The translations under genes were made by a program, and so were the position numbers. A stretch of DNA of 64,000 nt from Apiotrichum sp. Y4204. Taxonomy: Eukaryota; Basidiomycota; Tremellomycetes; Trichosporonales; Trichosporonaceae. The stretch spans positions 186,001-250,000 of the forward strand of contig JAMYHL010000032.1 in the NCBI GenBank assembly GCA_025531455.1. The letters are read 5' to 3'. Below, piece after piece: positions 1 to 9,999 of the stretch (its first letter is position 1; every line of letters begins with the position of its first letter). The notes beneath the pieces were generated by a model. That model was not told where the DNA came from. It was given only the letters and a program-made list of their open reading frames with translations, and made no database searches.

Positions 1-13
1 CCACATATCCACA

Positions 14-1694
14 ATGGGCGACTCTGCGATCCATGCTCTGGCCGGCGCGGTCGGCGGCGGCGCCGCAATGGCGCTCACCTACCCGCTCGTCAACCTCTCC
101 ACGCGCGCGGCGGTCGCCACGAAGAAGAACCCAGATGAGAACATTGTGCAGGCCATCGCGCGGACCCTCAAGGCCGAGGGCGTTGCGGGCCTCTATTCCG
201 GCCTCGCGTCCTCCCTCTTCGGCATCGCGTACACTAACGGCGTGTACTATGTATGTATCCGAGAGTCTGTGGAGCGAGCCCCGAGCGTCGGGCTTCGAGC
301 CCCGAGCCTCGAGGCTCGACTACCACCTCTCCCACACCTCTATTCCCTCCCGGCTCACTTCTGACATCAGCTCTTCTACGAGGAGACCCGCTCGAACATC
401 ATCCGCCGCCGCCCCAAGGGCGTGCCTGCCAGCAGCGGCCTCAGCACCGGCGAGGGCATCGTCGCCGGTCTTATTGCCGGTGAGTCGAGGATGGGATGGC
501 GGCTGGGGGGCGTACGGTGTGCAGCTCTCGAGGTCTGCTCTGATGCTGTGGTTATCGGTCGCTGCGCGAGCGTCGTGAGCGCCAGCGTTTACGGTTCCGA
601 CGTGTTGATTTTCGCCGTTGCCCACCTACCGTAACTGCTGCCTTGTAGCTGCCGTTCCCTACAGTTTGTGTCCTCCGCTAACCACAGGCTCGATCACGAC
701 GCTCCTCACCTCCCCCGTGTGGACGGTGCAGGCGTACCAGTCGACGCGCTCTGTCGCCGCCGACGGCGAGAGCAAGCCGCCCACCGCGATCGAGGCCGTC
801 AAGGCCATTGTTAAGCAGGACGGCATCAAGGGCCTCTGGCGTGGTCTCGGCCCCGCGCTCATCCTCGTCATCAACCCTGTCATCCAGGTGCGTCTGATCG
901 GATGGAGCATGTATGGAGTGGAATGGAGGCAGGCGTTACCGGAAGCCGAGATTTGCGGCTTGCAATCTGCAGCTTGAGCTTGCATTGGGATTATTTGGTT
1001 TCACTCGCCGTTTCATGCTCCTCCAGTACCGCCGTGCCATTGTCACGCAGCGGCCCGTGCCGCCGGCGCCGGCCGCGTCGCCTTGCTCCGCCTTGCTGAC
1101 CGCAGTACACGACGTTTGAGCGCATCGTCTCGCTCCTGCTCAACTACCGCGCCGCCAAGATTGGCAACGCCGCCCCCGCCGGCCGCTCGTCTCTCACTGA
1201 CCGCGACCTCTTCCTCCTCGGCGCCGTCTCCAAGCTCATCGCCACCGGCGTGACCTACCCTTACGTGAGTGCTGGCGTCTGCTCCGTCGAGTGGAACCCA
1301 GCTCAATAACCGATTTCTCGCAGCATTGCTTACACCCAGCTCGTGGTCAAGTCGCGCCTCCAGGCCGCGACCCACAAGTACAGCTCGAGCGTCAAGGCCG
1401 TCCTCGAGATCCTCAAGCGCGAGGGTCTTTCGGGTATGTATCGCAGTGTTTCCGGGGACCGTGTGAGCGAAGGTGGCGGGTGCATGGCCGACAAGGATCC
1501 AAGCCCAGCCCGCCTAGCCCGCGGCCCACCCGACTGGCCCATACTGACTCGCAGGCCTGTACGCCGGTCTCGGCCCCAAGCTGCTCCAGTCGGCGCTCAC
1601 CGCCGCGTTCATGTTCGTCGCCCAGCGCCGCATCTACGAGTTTATCAAGCGCCTCATCATGCTCGTCCAGGCGCGCCGTATCGCCCGTGCCTAA
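14..1694 (+). CDS. ANT1: Peroxisomal adenine-nucleotide carrier (PMP47/ANT1 type, SLC25A17 family)
   Basis: Mitochondrial-carrier-family protein, probably exchanging ATP/AMP across the peroxisomal membrane for activation of medium-chain fatty acids. The model has six exons: 14-250, 371-479, 688-887, 1106-1264, 1340-1433 and 1555-1694, all phases consistent, giving 312 residues, normal for the family. Three carrier repeats are visible. The first signature is YPLVNLSTRA, whose PLxxLSTR form is typical of PMP47 rather than of mitochondrial members; the others are SPVWTVQAY and YPYLVVKSRLQ. The repeat ends GLYSGL, GLWRGLGP and GLYAGLGP are also present. The start is the first ATG, 13 bases into the window, so the promoter is outside. 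Introns are 75-218 nt. The family is clear; peroxisomal rather than mitochondrial location is inferred from the signature form. Confidence 0.9.
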
Positions 1695-2128
1695 GCGCGC
1701 GGAGTCCGAGCCGCGGAAAAGCCTAGGCCGTAGATCTCAAACTGCTAAATACGAAATTTCCTCCCCCTTGTCGAGAAGAGTCTTGCGAGAGGGATTGTAT
1801 GGATGTAGCTGGAGCTGTGCGACATGAGGGCAAGTGCGGTCAGAGCCAGTAATGTGATGAACGTGGCCGGTCGGCAGACTCCGAACTCCGATCCGACAGG
1901 GATTGAATGTGGTGAATCGCCGTTTGCGGTCTTGTGGTCTTGTGGCCGTGTGGCCCTGTGGCCGCTGTTGACTAATACCCCACCCATATCAGCCATGAGA
2001 CAACGCCGTTGGCGCTAGCATCAACAGATTAGATATCCGACCGGCGCGCGCCGCCTCGCCTCAGATCTTCGGACAATGGCATGCTGCATAAAACTAGACA
2101 AAATACAACTCTGGATCCTCCACGATCC
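1695..2128. other. Convergent intergenic region
   Basis: Holds the 3' ends of the carrier (+) and of the acidic GY-rich gene (-). I see no RNA gene and no credible ORF in it. Confidence 0.5.
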
Positions 2129-3304
2129 TCACGACTCGTACTCAAACTCCTGCTCTTCGGCCGGCGGATTCCTCCTGATCGCCTCCTCGCACAGGCGGAA
2201 GAACCCATCCTCTTCAAGTACATCATGCACGTCTTTCGCCGCCTCCACCCGCGCGCGCACAACCGCCTCCTTGACATCCCCGCATTCCTCACCGGGGGCC
2301 TCCCACGACGGTCGGTCCGCAATCTCCCTCGCGATCCGGAGCCACGCGTATGCGGCACTCTCGGCATCCTCCCCGGCCGAGAAGGACGTCCACGCGCGCA
2401 TGAGCTGCGCACGGACTTTGGCCCCGACCTTTTGCGAGAGGAGGGAACTCGGCGGTGCGACGGAGGAAATGAGGGCCGAGAGCGCCGCGGGGTCTGGGTC
2501 TACCAGTGCGCTCGGCGGCGTCACCGGCTCGGGTTCCGCCTCGGGCTCGGGTTCCGCCTCGGCCTCGCCTTCACCCGCAGCGGCGTCCCTCTTGCCGTCT
2601 TCGTAGCCGTACCCCGTACTTGGGTGTTCATCGACGTGCGCGCCTCCGCCGGCATACTGCGCCCAGTAGTGGTCGTCCCCGTCGTCGTCGTCGGGCAGCG
2701 GGGCGCTGCGCTCCGGCGGCGTAAACCCCGCCCAGTAGTCGTCCGGGGCATCGTCGCCGTATCCGCCATATCCGCCGCCGTTACCATACCCCGAGTCGTT
2801 GTAGCCGTACGCTGCGAACGGCCTCACATCCTCGACATTGCGCTTCCAGTCCCATGCGTCGGATCCGCCGAGGGTAGCGCCGGAATACACCCAGCCGCGG
2901 TCGTCGTGCTCGAAGCGCGCCTCGACGTTGCCGATCCGGGAGCGCGCAATGGTGTGTTCTCCATCATGTGCGTATTCCGTGTCTTTGACGTCGGACGGGG
3001 AGAGGTTGAGGAGCGCCTGGTGCAGCGCGTTGGGGTTGAGCGCGTTCCTCGCCATGATGGGGGAGAGGTGGGCGTCGAGGTCGTCGTCGTCTGGTGGGAG
3101 AAAGGTGAGGCGCGTGAGGAAGGCCCGGCTGAGCAGGTGTGGTGGCAGCGGAGGGCGGGGCGGGAGGAGATGGCTGAGGAGCTCGTCGCGAACCGAGGTT
3201 GGGAGGGGTGGGACGGGGACGCTGGTGGGCTCTGAGGTGGTGGTGGTGTTCTCCCTGGGATCGTTGATGGCGAGAGCTGAGATCGGGGGGAGTGTGGTCG
3301 CCAT
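2129..3304 (-). CDS. Acidic, GY-rich protein of unknown function
   Basis: Single uninterrupted reading frame of 391 residues from the ATG at 3304; an in-frame ATG eight codons upstream at 3328 would add MILDKDAR. I do not recognise a domain. In order: a Pro-rich N-terminus with DELLSHLLPP; an ordered-looking segment around NALNPNALHQALLNLSPSDV; a tryptophan-containing stretch (DDRGWVYSGATLGGSDAWDW); a Gly/Tyr-rich segment (GYGNGGGYGGYGDD); Asp runs; an Ala/Glu/Pro repeat (EAEAEPEPEAEPEP); and a C-terminal helical region with WTSFSAGEDAESAAYAWLRIA. There is no signal peptide or membrane segment. Strong coding bias and clean length make it real, but the function is unknown. It is convergent with the carrier gene. 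Confidence 0.75.
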   Translation of the reverse strand: MATTLPPISALAINDPRENTTTTSEPTSVPVPPLPTSVRDELLSHLLPPRPPLPPHLLSRAFLTRLTFLPPDDDDLDAHLSPIMARNALNPNALHQALLNLSPSDVKDTEYAHDGEHTIARSRIGNVEARFEHDDRGWVYSGATLGGSDAWDWKRNVEDVRPFAAYGYNDSGYGNGGGYGGYGDDAPDDYWAGFTPPERSAPLPDDDDGDDHYWAQYAGGGAHVDEHPSTGYGYEDGKRDAAAGEGEAEAEPEPEAEPEPVTPPSALVDPDPAALSALISSVAPPSSLLSQKVGAKVRAQLMRAWTSFSAGEDAESAAYAWLRIAREIADRPSWEAPGEECGDVKEAVVRARVEAAKDVHDVLEEDGFFRLCEEAIRRNPPAEEQEFEYES

Positions 3305-4406
3305 CCTTGCGTCTTTATCAAGGATCAAGAATCAAGGATCAAGGATCAAGGATTCCGCCTGGATCGGGGGAATCGTCTGTTCCGACAATGCTGATGCTCA
3401 ATGGCGCAAAGACTGTATATCAAGCGTGTGTGTCCAGCCGGTGTGTCTAGCCTGTATCCACCCGGGCCGGCGGCTGGGGAACGACCGGCTGGGCAGCTGG
3501 CCAGCCTCTCTGTCCAATCTGCGCCGTTCTGTGTCTCTTTGTTCGTTCCCGGTTACCCCGCAACGCCCCTGTCCTGGATCCTGGACCTGAGTGAGCGGGG
3601 ACAGAGAGGGAGAGGAAGAAAAAAGAGAAAAAAAAAAAAGGTTCGGAGAGCGCGGAGCAAAGTAGAGTGCTTAGAGTGTACTGTGAGTGCCGAGAGGGCG
3701 AATGAGACAAGAGGTGCCCCAAGGCACGGCAATGTCGAGATTGCCAGGATCACAGGATCACACTGCGGGGCTTCGGTGTCTCGATTTGCCCGGCAAGTGC
3801 AGTGGATGGCGTCGGAGGAGAGCCGAGAGAGCTGTAGACGGGGGTTAGAGGGGCTCTCTGTGTGCACTTTTTGCCGACCGCGGGGCCCACAGCGCCACAG
3901 AGTAACTTGCGGGGGCCCAGGAAAAGGGAGTGGGCGTGGGAATCGGGAATGACATTTGTGCATGTGCCCTTGTACATGTGAGGATGGAAACCGGCCGCAC
4001 AGTCACGTGACCATCTGCGTTCCTTGTTGCTCGTTGCGATCCATTCGATTGCTCGCATCTGTTTCTTTCGGATCCTTGTTGATGACGATGATGATAATTT
4101 GGTTTGTTGTTCTACGCAATCTATCAATAATCTAGGAAACGACGACTATGGGTGTGAATCTCCGTATCCCAGTACAGGGTGGCGAGCGTCGATCGTGGCT
4201 GCAGGCGGGTTGCTTCGTATGTCGCGGTATGTGTTACTGGCCTTGTCGGAGCAGCTCGAGGCCGGGCGCTGCCTTCCCAAAGCCCTGGACGGCTATCGGT
4301 GGACATTTCAAGATGTAGACAGCAGGTGTGCACGAGTAGAAAGCAAAGCCTTGAGGCCGAGGCGCCTTGGCCCCGAAGCCAGTAGGACACTGGCCAATTC
4401 CGCAGA
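3305..4406. other. Intergenic region upstream of the GY-rich gene and downstream of the ICT1-like gene
   Basis: Contains a short ATCAAGG tandem tract (about 3317-3352) right before the GY-rich gene, a purine-rich stretch with a long A run near 3618-3641, and nothing protein-like. It probably includes the 5' leader of the minus-strand gene ending at 2129 and the 3' UTR of the minus-strand gene ending at 4407. Confidence 0.5.
3317..3352. repeat. ATCAAGG short tandem tract
   Basis: About five imperfect copies of a 7-8 base unit (ATCAAGG) lie just before the start of the GY-rich gene on the minus strand, in its presumed 5' leader. Simple slippage repeat; no function is implied. Confidence 0.6.
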
Positions 4407-5107
4407 TCACCAATCCGGGCGGCGGTTCTGCTTCTTGCTCTTCATCTTGTCCTTCATCGCACGCCTGCGCGCAGCGTCGGCCTTGGCGAGGCCGGACACG
4501 CGCTCGCGCTTCTCGGCAGACGTCTCGCCGCGCACGAGCGCGCGGCCGGCCCGCACGATCGTTGCGTGTAGGTTGTCGAGCGCCGCGGCGAGGTTTTGCG
4601 GGGCCGAGCGCGTCGTCTGCGAGTGGAAGAGCAGGTTCGGCGGGTGGTAGTATTGCTGCTGTCAGCGATGTCAGAGAATAGCGAGAAGAGTGAGCAGAGT
4701 GAGCAGAGTGGGCTGCACCGTATAGCCTCAAGTGTTCATCAGCTCTTTCTTCATCCACTCACAGTCTTCTGCAGCTCGGCAATCACAAAGGGGGGCAGCC
4801 ACTTGCCTGCCTTGTGGATATTGCAGTGCACGACGGCCTTGGAGTTGGTCTTGTTGACGTGCTGGCCGCCCGGCCCGCTCGAGCGCGCATACGACACGTC
4901 GTACGCGTCTTTCGGCACATCATCAAGACGAAAGTCGTCGAGCCACTCGCGCGCGAGCGCGTGGTCCGCCTCGCTCTCTAGTAATCGCAGTGCGAGGAGC
5001 TCCGCCGAGGCCGGTCTTGAGAGCCGCACAGACGGGGTGAATGCCCGCCGCCCTAGGAGTAGCCGTCGTGGGGGGAACGAACTGCGGGCAGCGGACAACA
5101 GGAACAT
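4407..5107 (-). CDS. Mitochondrial GGQ-type ribosome rescue factor (ICT1/Pth4-like)
   Basis: Codon-independent peptidyl-tRNA hydrolase that frees stalled mitoribosomes. Two exons, 4763-5107 and 4407-4658, separated by a 104-nt GTGAGT intron, give 198 residues. Residues 1-30 are Arg/Ser-rich without acids, as expected for a mitochondrial presequence. The RF1 catalytic motif SSGPGGQHVNKTNSKA contains GGQ and the conserved VNKTNSK context. Exon 2 carries QQYYHPPNLLFHSQTTRSA and a basic, lysine/arginine-rich C-terminal tail (KDKMKSKKQNRR), which in ICT1-type factors enters the mRNA channel. The length fits ICT1 better than full class-I release factors. C12orf65/Rso55-type factors are the alternative, but the longer middle region favours ICT1/Pth4. 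The acceptor could lie three bases later, removing one Gln. Confidence 0.88.
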
Positions 5108-6984
5108 CAGTGAAGATTAGCGATCGGTATTTCCTGCAGAGAAACAGAGACCGTCGCTACAAAGGCGAGGATACGAGGTCGATGAAGGAGTAGAGAGTGT
5201 GGTTGTTATTGTTATTGCATGGCCTACTGCCGTGTACAATCTCGATTTTTCTGGGTCAAGTGCGGGGACCCCGCTCGTCGGCCATCTGCGTCCAACCGCG
5301 AGGACTGGAAATCACAGACACCAAAAAAAAACCGAAGAGGTGATCGTGACAAATCCGCGAATCCGAGATCGGCCGCACGTGATCTTGCGGCCTGTTTCCC
5401 ACTGTAGAGGTGCCACAAGTTGCCACTCCGCAAACCCCGAGAAATATATTTGAAATTGTGCGGCAAAAGCACCCACTTTTTCCCCTTTTTCCTGTCTGGC
5501 CTGTCTCAGAAGCTCGAAAGCGGCAAAATGGCCACGCGGTGCAGGAGCAGAGGAAACCAAAGAAACGGAAGCAGATAGACCCACTTTTTGGAAAGTTTTT
5601 TTTTTTTTCTTGTCATTTTTTTCTTCCCCCGCTCTCGTGCCTCTAATGTTGCTTCGGGTTTGCCCCGTCCCTCTGACGTATGCAGCCATGCAGAGAGCAC
5701 GGTCCCCGGTCCCAGCCAGAGCCGATACGTCACTTTTTCTGGAGGGGGGGGGAAAGACCATCCCCTTTCTCCGCCAAAAAATCCCCCCCCTCCTTCGTCA
5801 TCGTTACCCCCCCCGCCCGCCCAGCCAGCCAGAGCCCCGCCCAGCCAAAGTGGTAGCGCACGCACAAAGATACACCTCATATTCCTTTCTATGGTTGGTT
5901 TTTCCCAACGTCGTCATCATCGACACAATCATCATCATCATCATCATCATCATCACCGTCCTCGGCACTTTGCAGCCAACAACAACAACAACATCCCGCT
6001 ACTAGCAGCCACACACACCACTCTATAGCTACTGCCGTTTACTGCCATCAACAGCAGAAACAGCAATAACATCCATCATCAGAAAAGACATTTCCGTGCC
6101 CGCGCTCGCGCTCGCTCGCTATCGTCACTCGGGTGTCCACTGCCAGTAACGACATCGGGCTCTCTCCCCTGGTCTTCTGTGGTGCTGTAAGATCTGCACC
6201 CAGCCAGTCCAAGCGACCAGAACACCGTCTCTCGTCGCTCTTTCGTTCTTTTCCACCAGCTTGTTCTTTTCGCTCTGATCGAGTCGTCTGCAGGTGCGTA
6301 TGAACCCCCAGCTCCCCTTCCCTTTGCCTCCTCCGCCTTTATGCCCCTCCCCACCCCCGCACAGAAATTTTGTCCCTCCGACCGGACGTCCCCCAGGATT
6401 ATTTTTTTCTCGTTGCGGCCACTATTTCCGCCGTGCATGCGCCCGCCTTCATCCATGCCCATGCATGGGATGCTCGATGCAGCGAACAGCTGCATGCATC
6501 GCGCGACGCATCCACACTCTCCATCTCTTCTTCTCCTGCATGCAGATAGCTGACGCTCTCCTTCCAAACCCTTCTGCCAAAAAACCTTGCCCTCGTTCTG
6601 GTAACCCAACCCATTGACCCACTGCGTCATTTATGATTCATCATCTGGTCTCGATCCTTGACCTCCCATATCGCACGCGTTGCATCCACCGCCCCGTCCC
6701 TTGATAATCGCTGCTCGGTGTGTCGTCGTCCGTGGTCACCATCAATCTCGCCTATTTGGGCATGGTTCACCGTGAACACCTAAATACATACACAAACCCA
6801 TTGGTGCCATCTAGGCTGTCGCTTCAGACCCCGTCGATACATCAGACCCACCCGCAACGTCTCTCCGCGTGTTGTCCTGTGGTGTCCACGGAACGTTTAA
6901 CGGACCTTCGCGGCTCTTATTCCTTTGCTTTCAGAGATACATTCTCAACACCCGAACATTTGTTGATTCTGTCTTTCGACAACT
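5108..6984. promoter_or_regulatory. Long pyrimidine-rich and CAA/CAT-repeat leader region of the Atf1-type gene
   Basis: No credible coding exon. From about 5580 the plus strand is T- then C/T-rich (long T and C runs near 5597-5610, 5741-5752 and 5785-5815), followed by a CAT repeat (about 5928-5956), CAA-rich sequence (about 5977-5993) and more C/T-rich DNA up to the ATG at 6985. Several short ORFs with ATGs occur, e.g. at 6294 and 6720. This resembles the pyrimidine-rich initiation region and long 5' leader of fungal regulatory genes. Part of it could be spliced in the leader. Confidence 0.5.
5928..5956 (+). repeat. (CAT)n microsatellite
   Basis: About nine consecutive CAT/ATC triplets in the presumed leader of the Atf1-type gene, followed some 20 bases later by a CAA triplet run. 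Confidence 0.8.
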
Positions 6985-9104
6985 ATGACCGCAGTAGCAC
7001 CTCCGCCTGCTGCTCTTCCCACCGCCGCATCTTCTTCAGGTAGGTCACCTGAACAGACCCGACCTAATCCCCCAGTGGTACCCGCTGTAGAGGTCAGCAA
7101 GCCTGCCAACGAAGATAAGCCCGCCGAGAAACCAGTCAGCGCCAACAAGAAGGAAACCAAGGCGGAGAACAAGGAGACTTCCAAGTCGTCGGACGACGGT
7201 GAGTACTGGTTGCACTATGATTGCCAGAGGGCGGGCTTCCAATGTCTCTTGCCAGTGGCTCTTTGGATGCAAGACGACCCTGCAGCTCGAGCGTCACGAG
7301 TGTCACCTCCAAACTTGTCGCACTGTCGTGCACACGGTCGTGGTACCATAGATTCATCCGCTGTGTGGTTGCGCGATCGCATCGCATCCTCACCCATCGC
7401 GCCCACGCGCCCACGCCCGCTCTCTTCTCATAAGCAACATCCATCTCCGACATGACCACATGCTGACACTTGTTTCTTCTCTTTCGGCGCTCCATTGATC
7501 AATATTTACATCTATTGCACTGTCCCATCTTCCCCATGTCTCATTCCCTTCCGGAATGGTATCATGCCGTCATCGGTGGACATCCTGCTTATTTCGTCGA
7601 TGTTTATCTGCCATCAACAGGCAAAGGCACCAATCCCACCTCGCCAACGAATCCTCCGGAGACGTCGACCACCGACGAACGTCCTCGTGCAACCTCCGGC
7701 GCACGGTCCTTGTTTGACCTCGAACCCAATCCATTCGAACAGTCGTTCTCGAAGGGATCTCAATCGGACAGGACTACTCCTCCTCGTGGCGGCGACGCCA
7801 CTAGTGTAAAGCACAACGCTCTTCCCCCTCTCTCGTCGTTGACCAGCCCCGCTGCCGCCGACCCCAGTCAATTCCCGTGGCTCGCCGGTCACTCACTCCG
7901 CTCCGGCCCCCTCTCGCCAGCCATGCTCGCCGGTCCTGCCCAGGGCAGCCAGCAGCCGCAGAACAACAACGCCGCAGCTCCCAACGCCGGCAACGCTGCC
8001 AACGCCGGCGCCTGGGGCGGCGGTGATGGTTCCAACAACGAGGGCAACTCTGCCGACCAGGAGAACTTTGAGCCTGGAAACTTCCGCACCGGATTCACCC
8101 CTGGCACTGGTACTGGCTTCACCCCTGGTTACAACGCTCTCCTCAACTCGAACTTTGGAGGCGCTCTGCCAATGCCCAGCCCCAACACTGCGGCATTCCT
8201 CAACTCCATCACCAACGTCACCGAGAACGGTGACCAGAACAATGGTAACCAGCAGCCTGGGCAGGGTGGTAATGTCATGGACCGCCCCCCTCCCTCGGCC
8301 ATTCCCCCTCACCTGCAGCCGCAGAACCACGGGCCTGTGGCACCTCCCCTCAACCCTGGCAACGGCGTTCCCGACCCCAATGCTCTGAACGCCCTTGGCT
8401 CTGTAGCCAACAACCTTAACCGCGGCGGGCCCGGCGGCCCTATGCCTCAGCAGCCCTACTACCCTCCTGGCATGCACCCTGGAGGTCCCGGTCTTGCGCC
8501 CGGTATGCCTCCGGTCGACTACGCCCAGCAGAATGCCAACGCCGCAAGCCAGGCTGCCAACGGTCTTTTCCTGCTCTCCCAAGCACACCAGGAGCTTTCA
8601 AAGCGTGAGCGTGAGGAGGCCCAGTCGTCGCCCGTTGGAAAGCGTGGTGCCGGTGCCTCTCCTGCGAACAAAAACCAGGCGGCCGGTGCCAAGCGCAAGG
8701 ACTCCACTTCTAAGGGTGGCGCTGCGAAGCGGAGCAAGAAGAAGGACGGCAGCGTCAGTTCGGATGAAGAGGAGAAGGAGGCCAAGAAGCCCAACCGTCC
8801 GGAGACTGAGGAGGAGAAGCGCCGCAACTTTTTGGAGCGCAACCGTCAAGGTGGGTGAACATTGTGGAGACTTATGCTGACAGCAGCCGCTCTCAAGTGT
8901 CGTCAGAGGAAAAAGGCGTGGCTCAACGAGCTGCAGACCAAGGTCGAGACACTATCAGTTGAGAACGAGCGCCTGAACCACACTGTTCGGAGTCTGGAGG
9001 ATGAGCTGCAGCGGCTGTCGGCGATTCTCATGCAGCACAGGGAGTGTGGCCTCGCCATCCCTCCCGCTCCCATGGCCCCGGCATATGGCCGTCCCCTCCG
9101 CTGA
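6985..9104 (+). CDS. atf1: Atf1-type bZIP transcription factor (ATF/CREB family)
   Basis: Stress-response transcription factor, in fungi a target of the Hog1/Sty1 MAP kinase and a binder of CRE sites. Exons 6985-7198, 7621-8850 and 8887-9104 give 553 residues. The Aft1 OSA/HRA-type motif RSLFDLEPNPFEQSFS is at residues 100-115, followed by LPPLSSLTSP and FPWLAGHSLR. The HRR-type repeats GFTPGTGTGFTPG and PSPNTAAFLNSI start near residue 229. Then come an Asn/Gly/Pro-rich low-complexity centre, a Lys-rich segment with an acidic SDEEEKEAKK stretch, and the basic region NRQAALKCRQRKKAW with a leucine zipper of about 40 residues. The zipper is split by a 36-nt intron (8851-8886) exactly between Gln and the two Ala of the basic region. 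A further frame-neutral 36-base segment (about 7038-7073) could also be an intron, removing 12 residues. Intron 1 is 422 nt, long for this window. Confidence 0.92.
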
Positions 9105-9999
9105 GCAGAGAGGCAGCCTGTCCATATTCACACAAATTCCCTCACTGTTGTCTCGACATGCCCAGCATCACCACCTTCATCCGGACTTTTAGGTCTCTTC
9201 CGCTGCGGTGCTCGCTGCCTACCACACTAGCCCAGCCCGCTCCTTCGCTTTCGCTCCTCCTTTGATCCTACCTACTACACTACTGTTGCGACCCAATCTT
9301 AGTACATGTATCACCGACCCAGATGCAGCCTATCGCCTGTCAATGAACAGATCTCGGTGGCAAATAGCAATGCCCATGCAAGTGGAAGCGCACACAGAGC
9401 ACAGACTGACCACACTAACCATAACCAGGACCTGGCCCAGATCCGGCAGGACCCACGCAAGTGCGTGTTCCCAAACGTCCCGAAAGTCACAAAGACCAAA
9501 TAAATCTCGGAATGCCTCTCGAGAGATTGAAAGAGATAAACAAACCGAGCGAGGCAATTGCACGTATCTGCAGGACATTCATGCCAGGCAACGTCACCGA
9601 TGACGCGGAGCGCCCGTCGCGGCCGTGCTTCATCGGGAAATCGCAGACTGGCGACAAGGTACTGCCGAGATTGCGCCCGGGGGGGATAACAACGGTGTGG
9701 TATGTACATGTCTGGGATAGAGACTTGTTGTAAAGTCTATCTGTATTTGTGTGAGACTACTGTGGAATCTATCTGTAGTCGTGGTGTTCTAGGAAACTGG
9801 GAGGAGGGGGAACGAGGCGAAGCGGTATGAGCTTGTGATATTTTGATTTCTTGATTTCTTGATTTCTCGATTTTCTCAAAGCCCGAGCCCGCAACTGGCT
9901 TCAGGCTCAAGCCAGAATGTCCATGTCTCCTGTCCTGTGGTCGTGTCCTGCGCCCCGGCTGGCTGCTCTGGGGTGTGCGAATGTCGTCATCAGGTGTCG
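9105..9999. other. Convergent intergenic region between the Atf1-type and dynein light chain genes
   Basis: Holds both 3' UTRs and an imperfect tandem tract of a TTGATTTC-like unit (about 9841-9875). I see no coding exon or RNA gene. Confidence 0.5.
9841..9875 (+). repeat. TTGATTTC tandem tract
   Basis: Four imperfect copies of an 8-9 base unit TTGATTTC(T), in the 3' flank of the dynein light chain gene. Confidence 0.6.

Noticed and set aside
7470..7620. In-frame ATG and 50 codons before the main Atf1 exon, suggesting a start at 7470 or 7542
   Set aside because: The upstream exon 6985-7198 joins in phase to the acceptor at 7620 and gives Lys/Glu-rich sequence usual for Atf1; the 150 bases before the acceptor read as intron.
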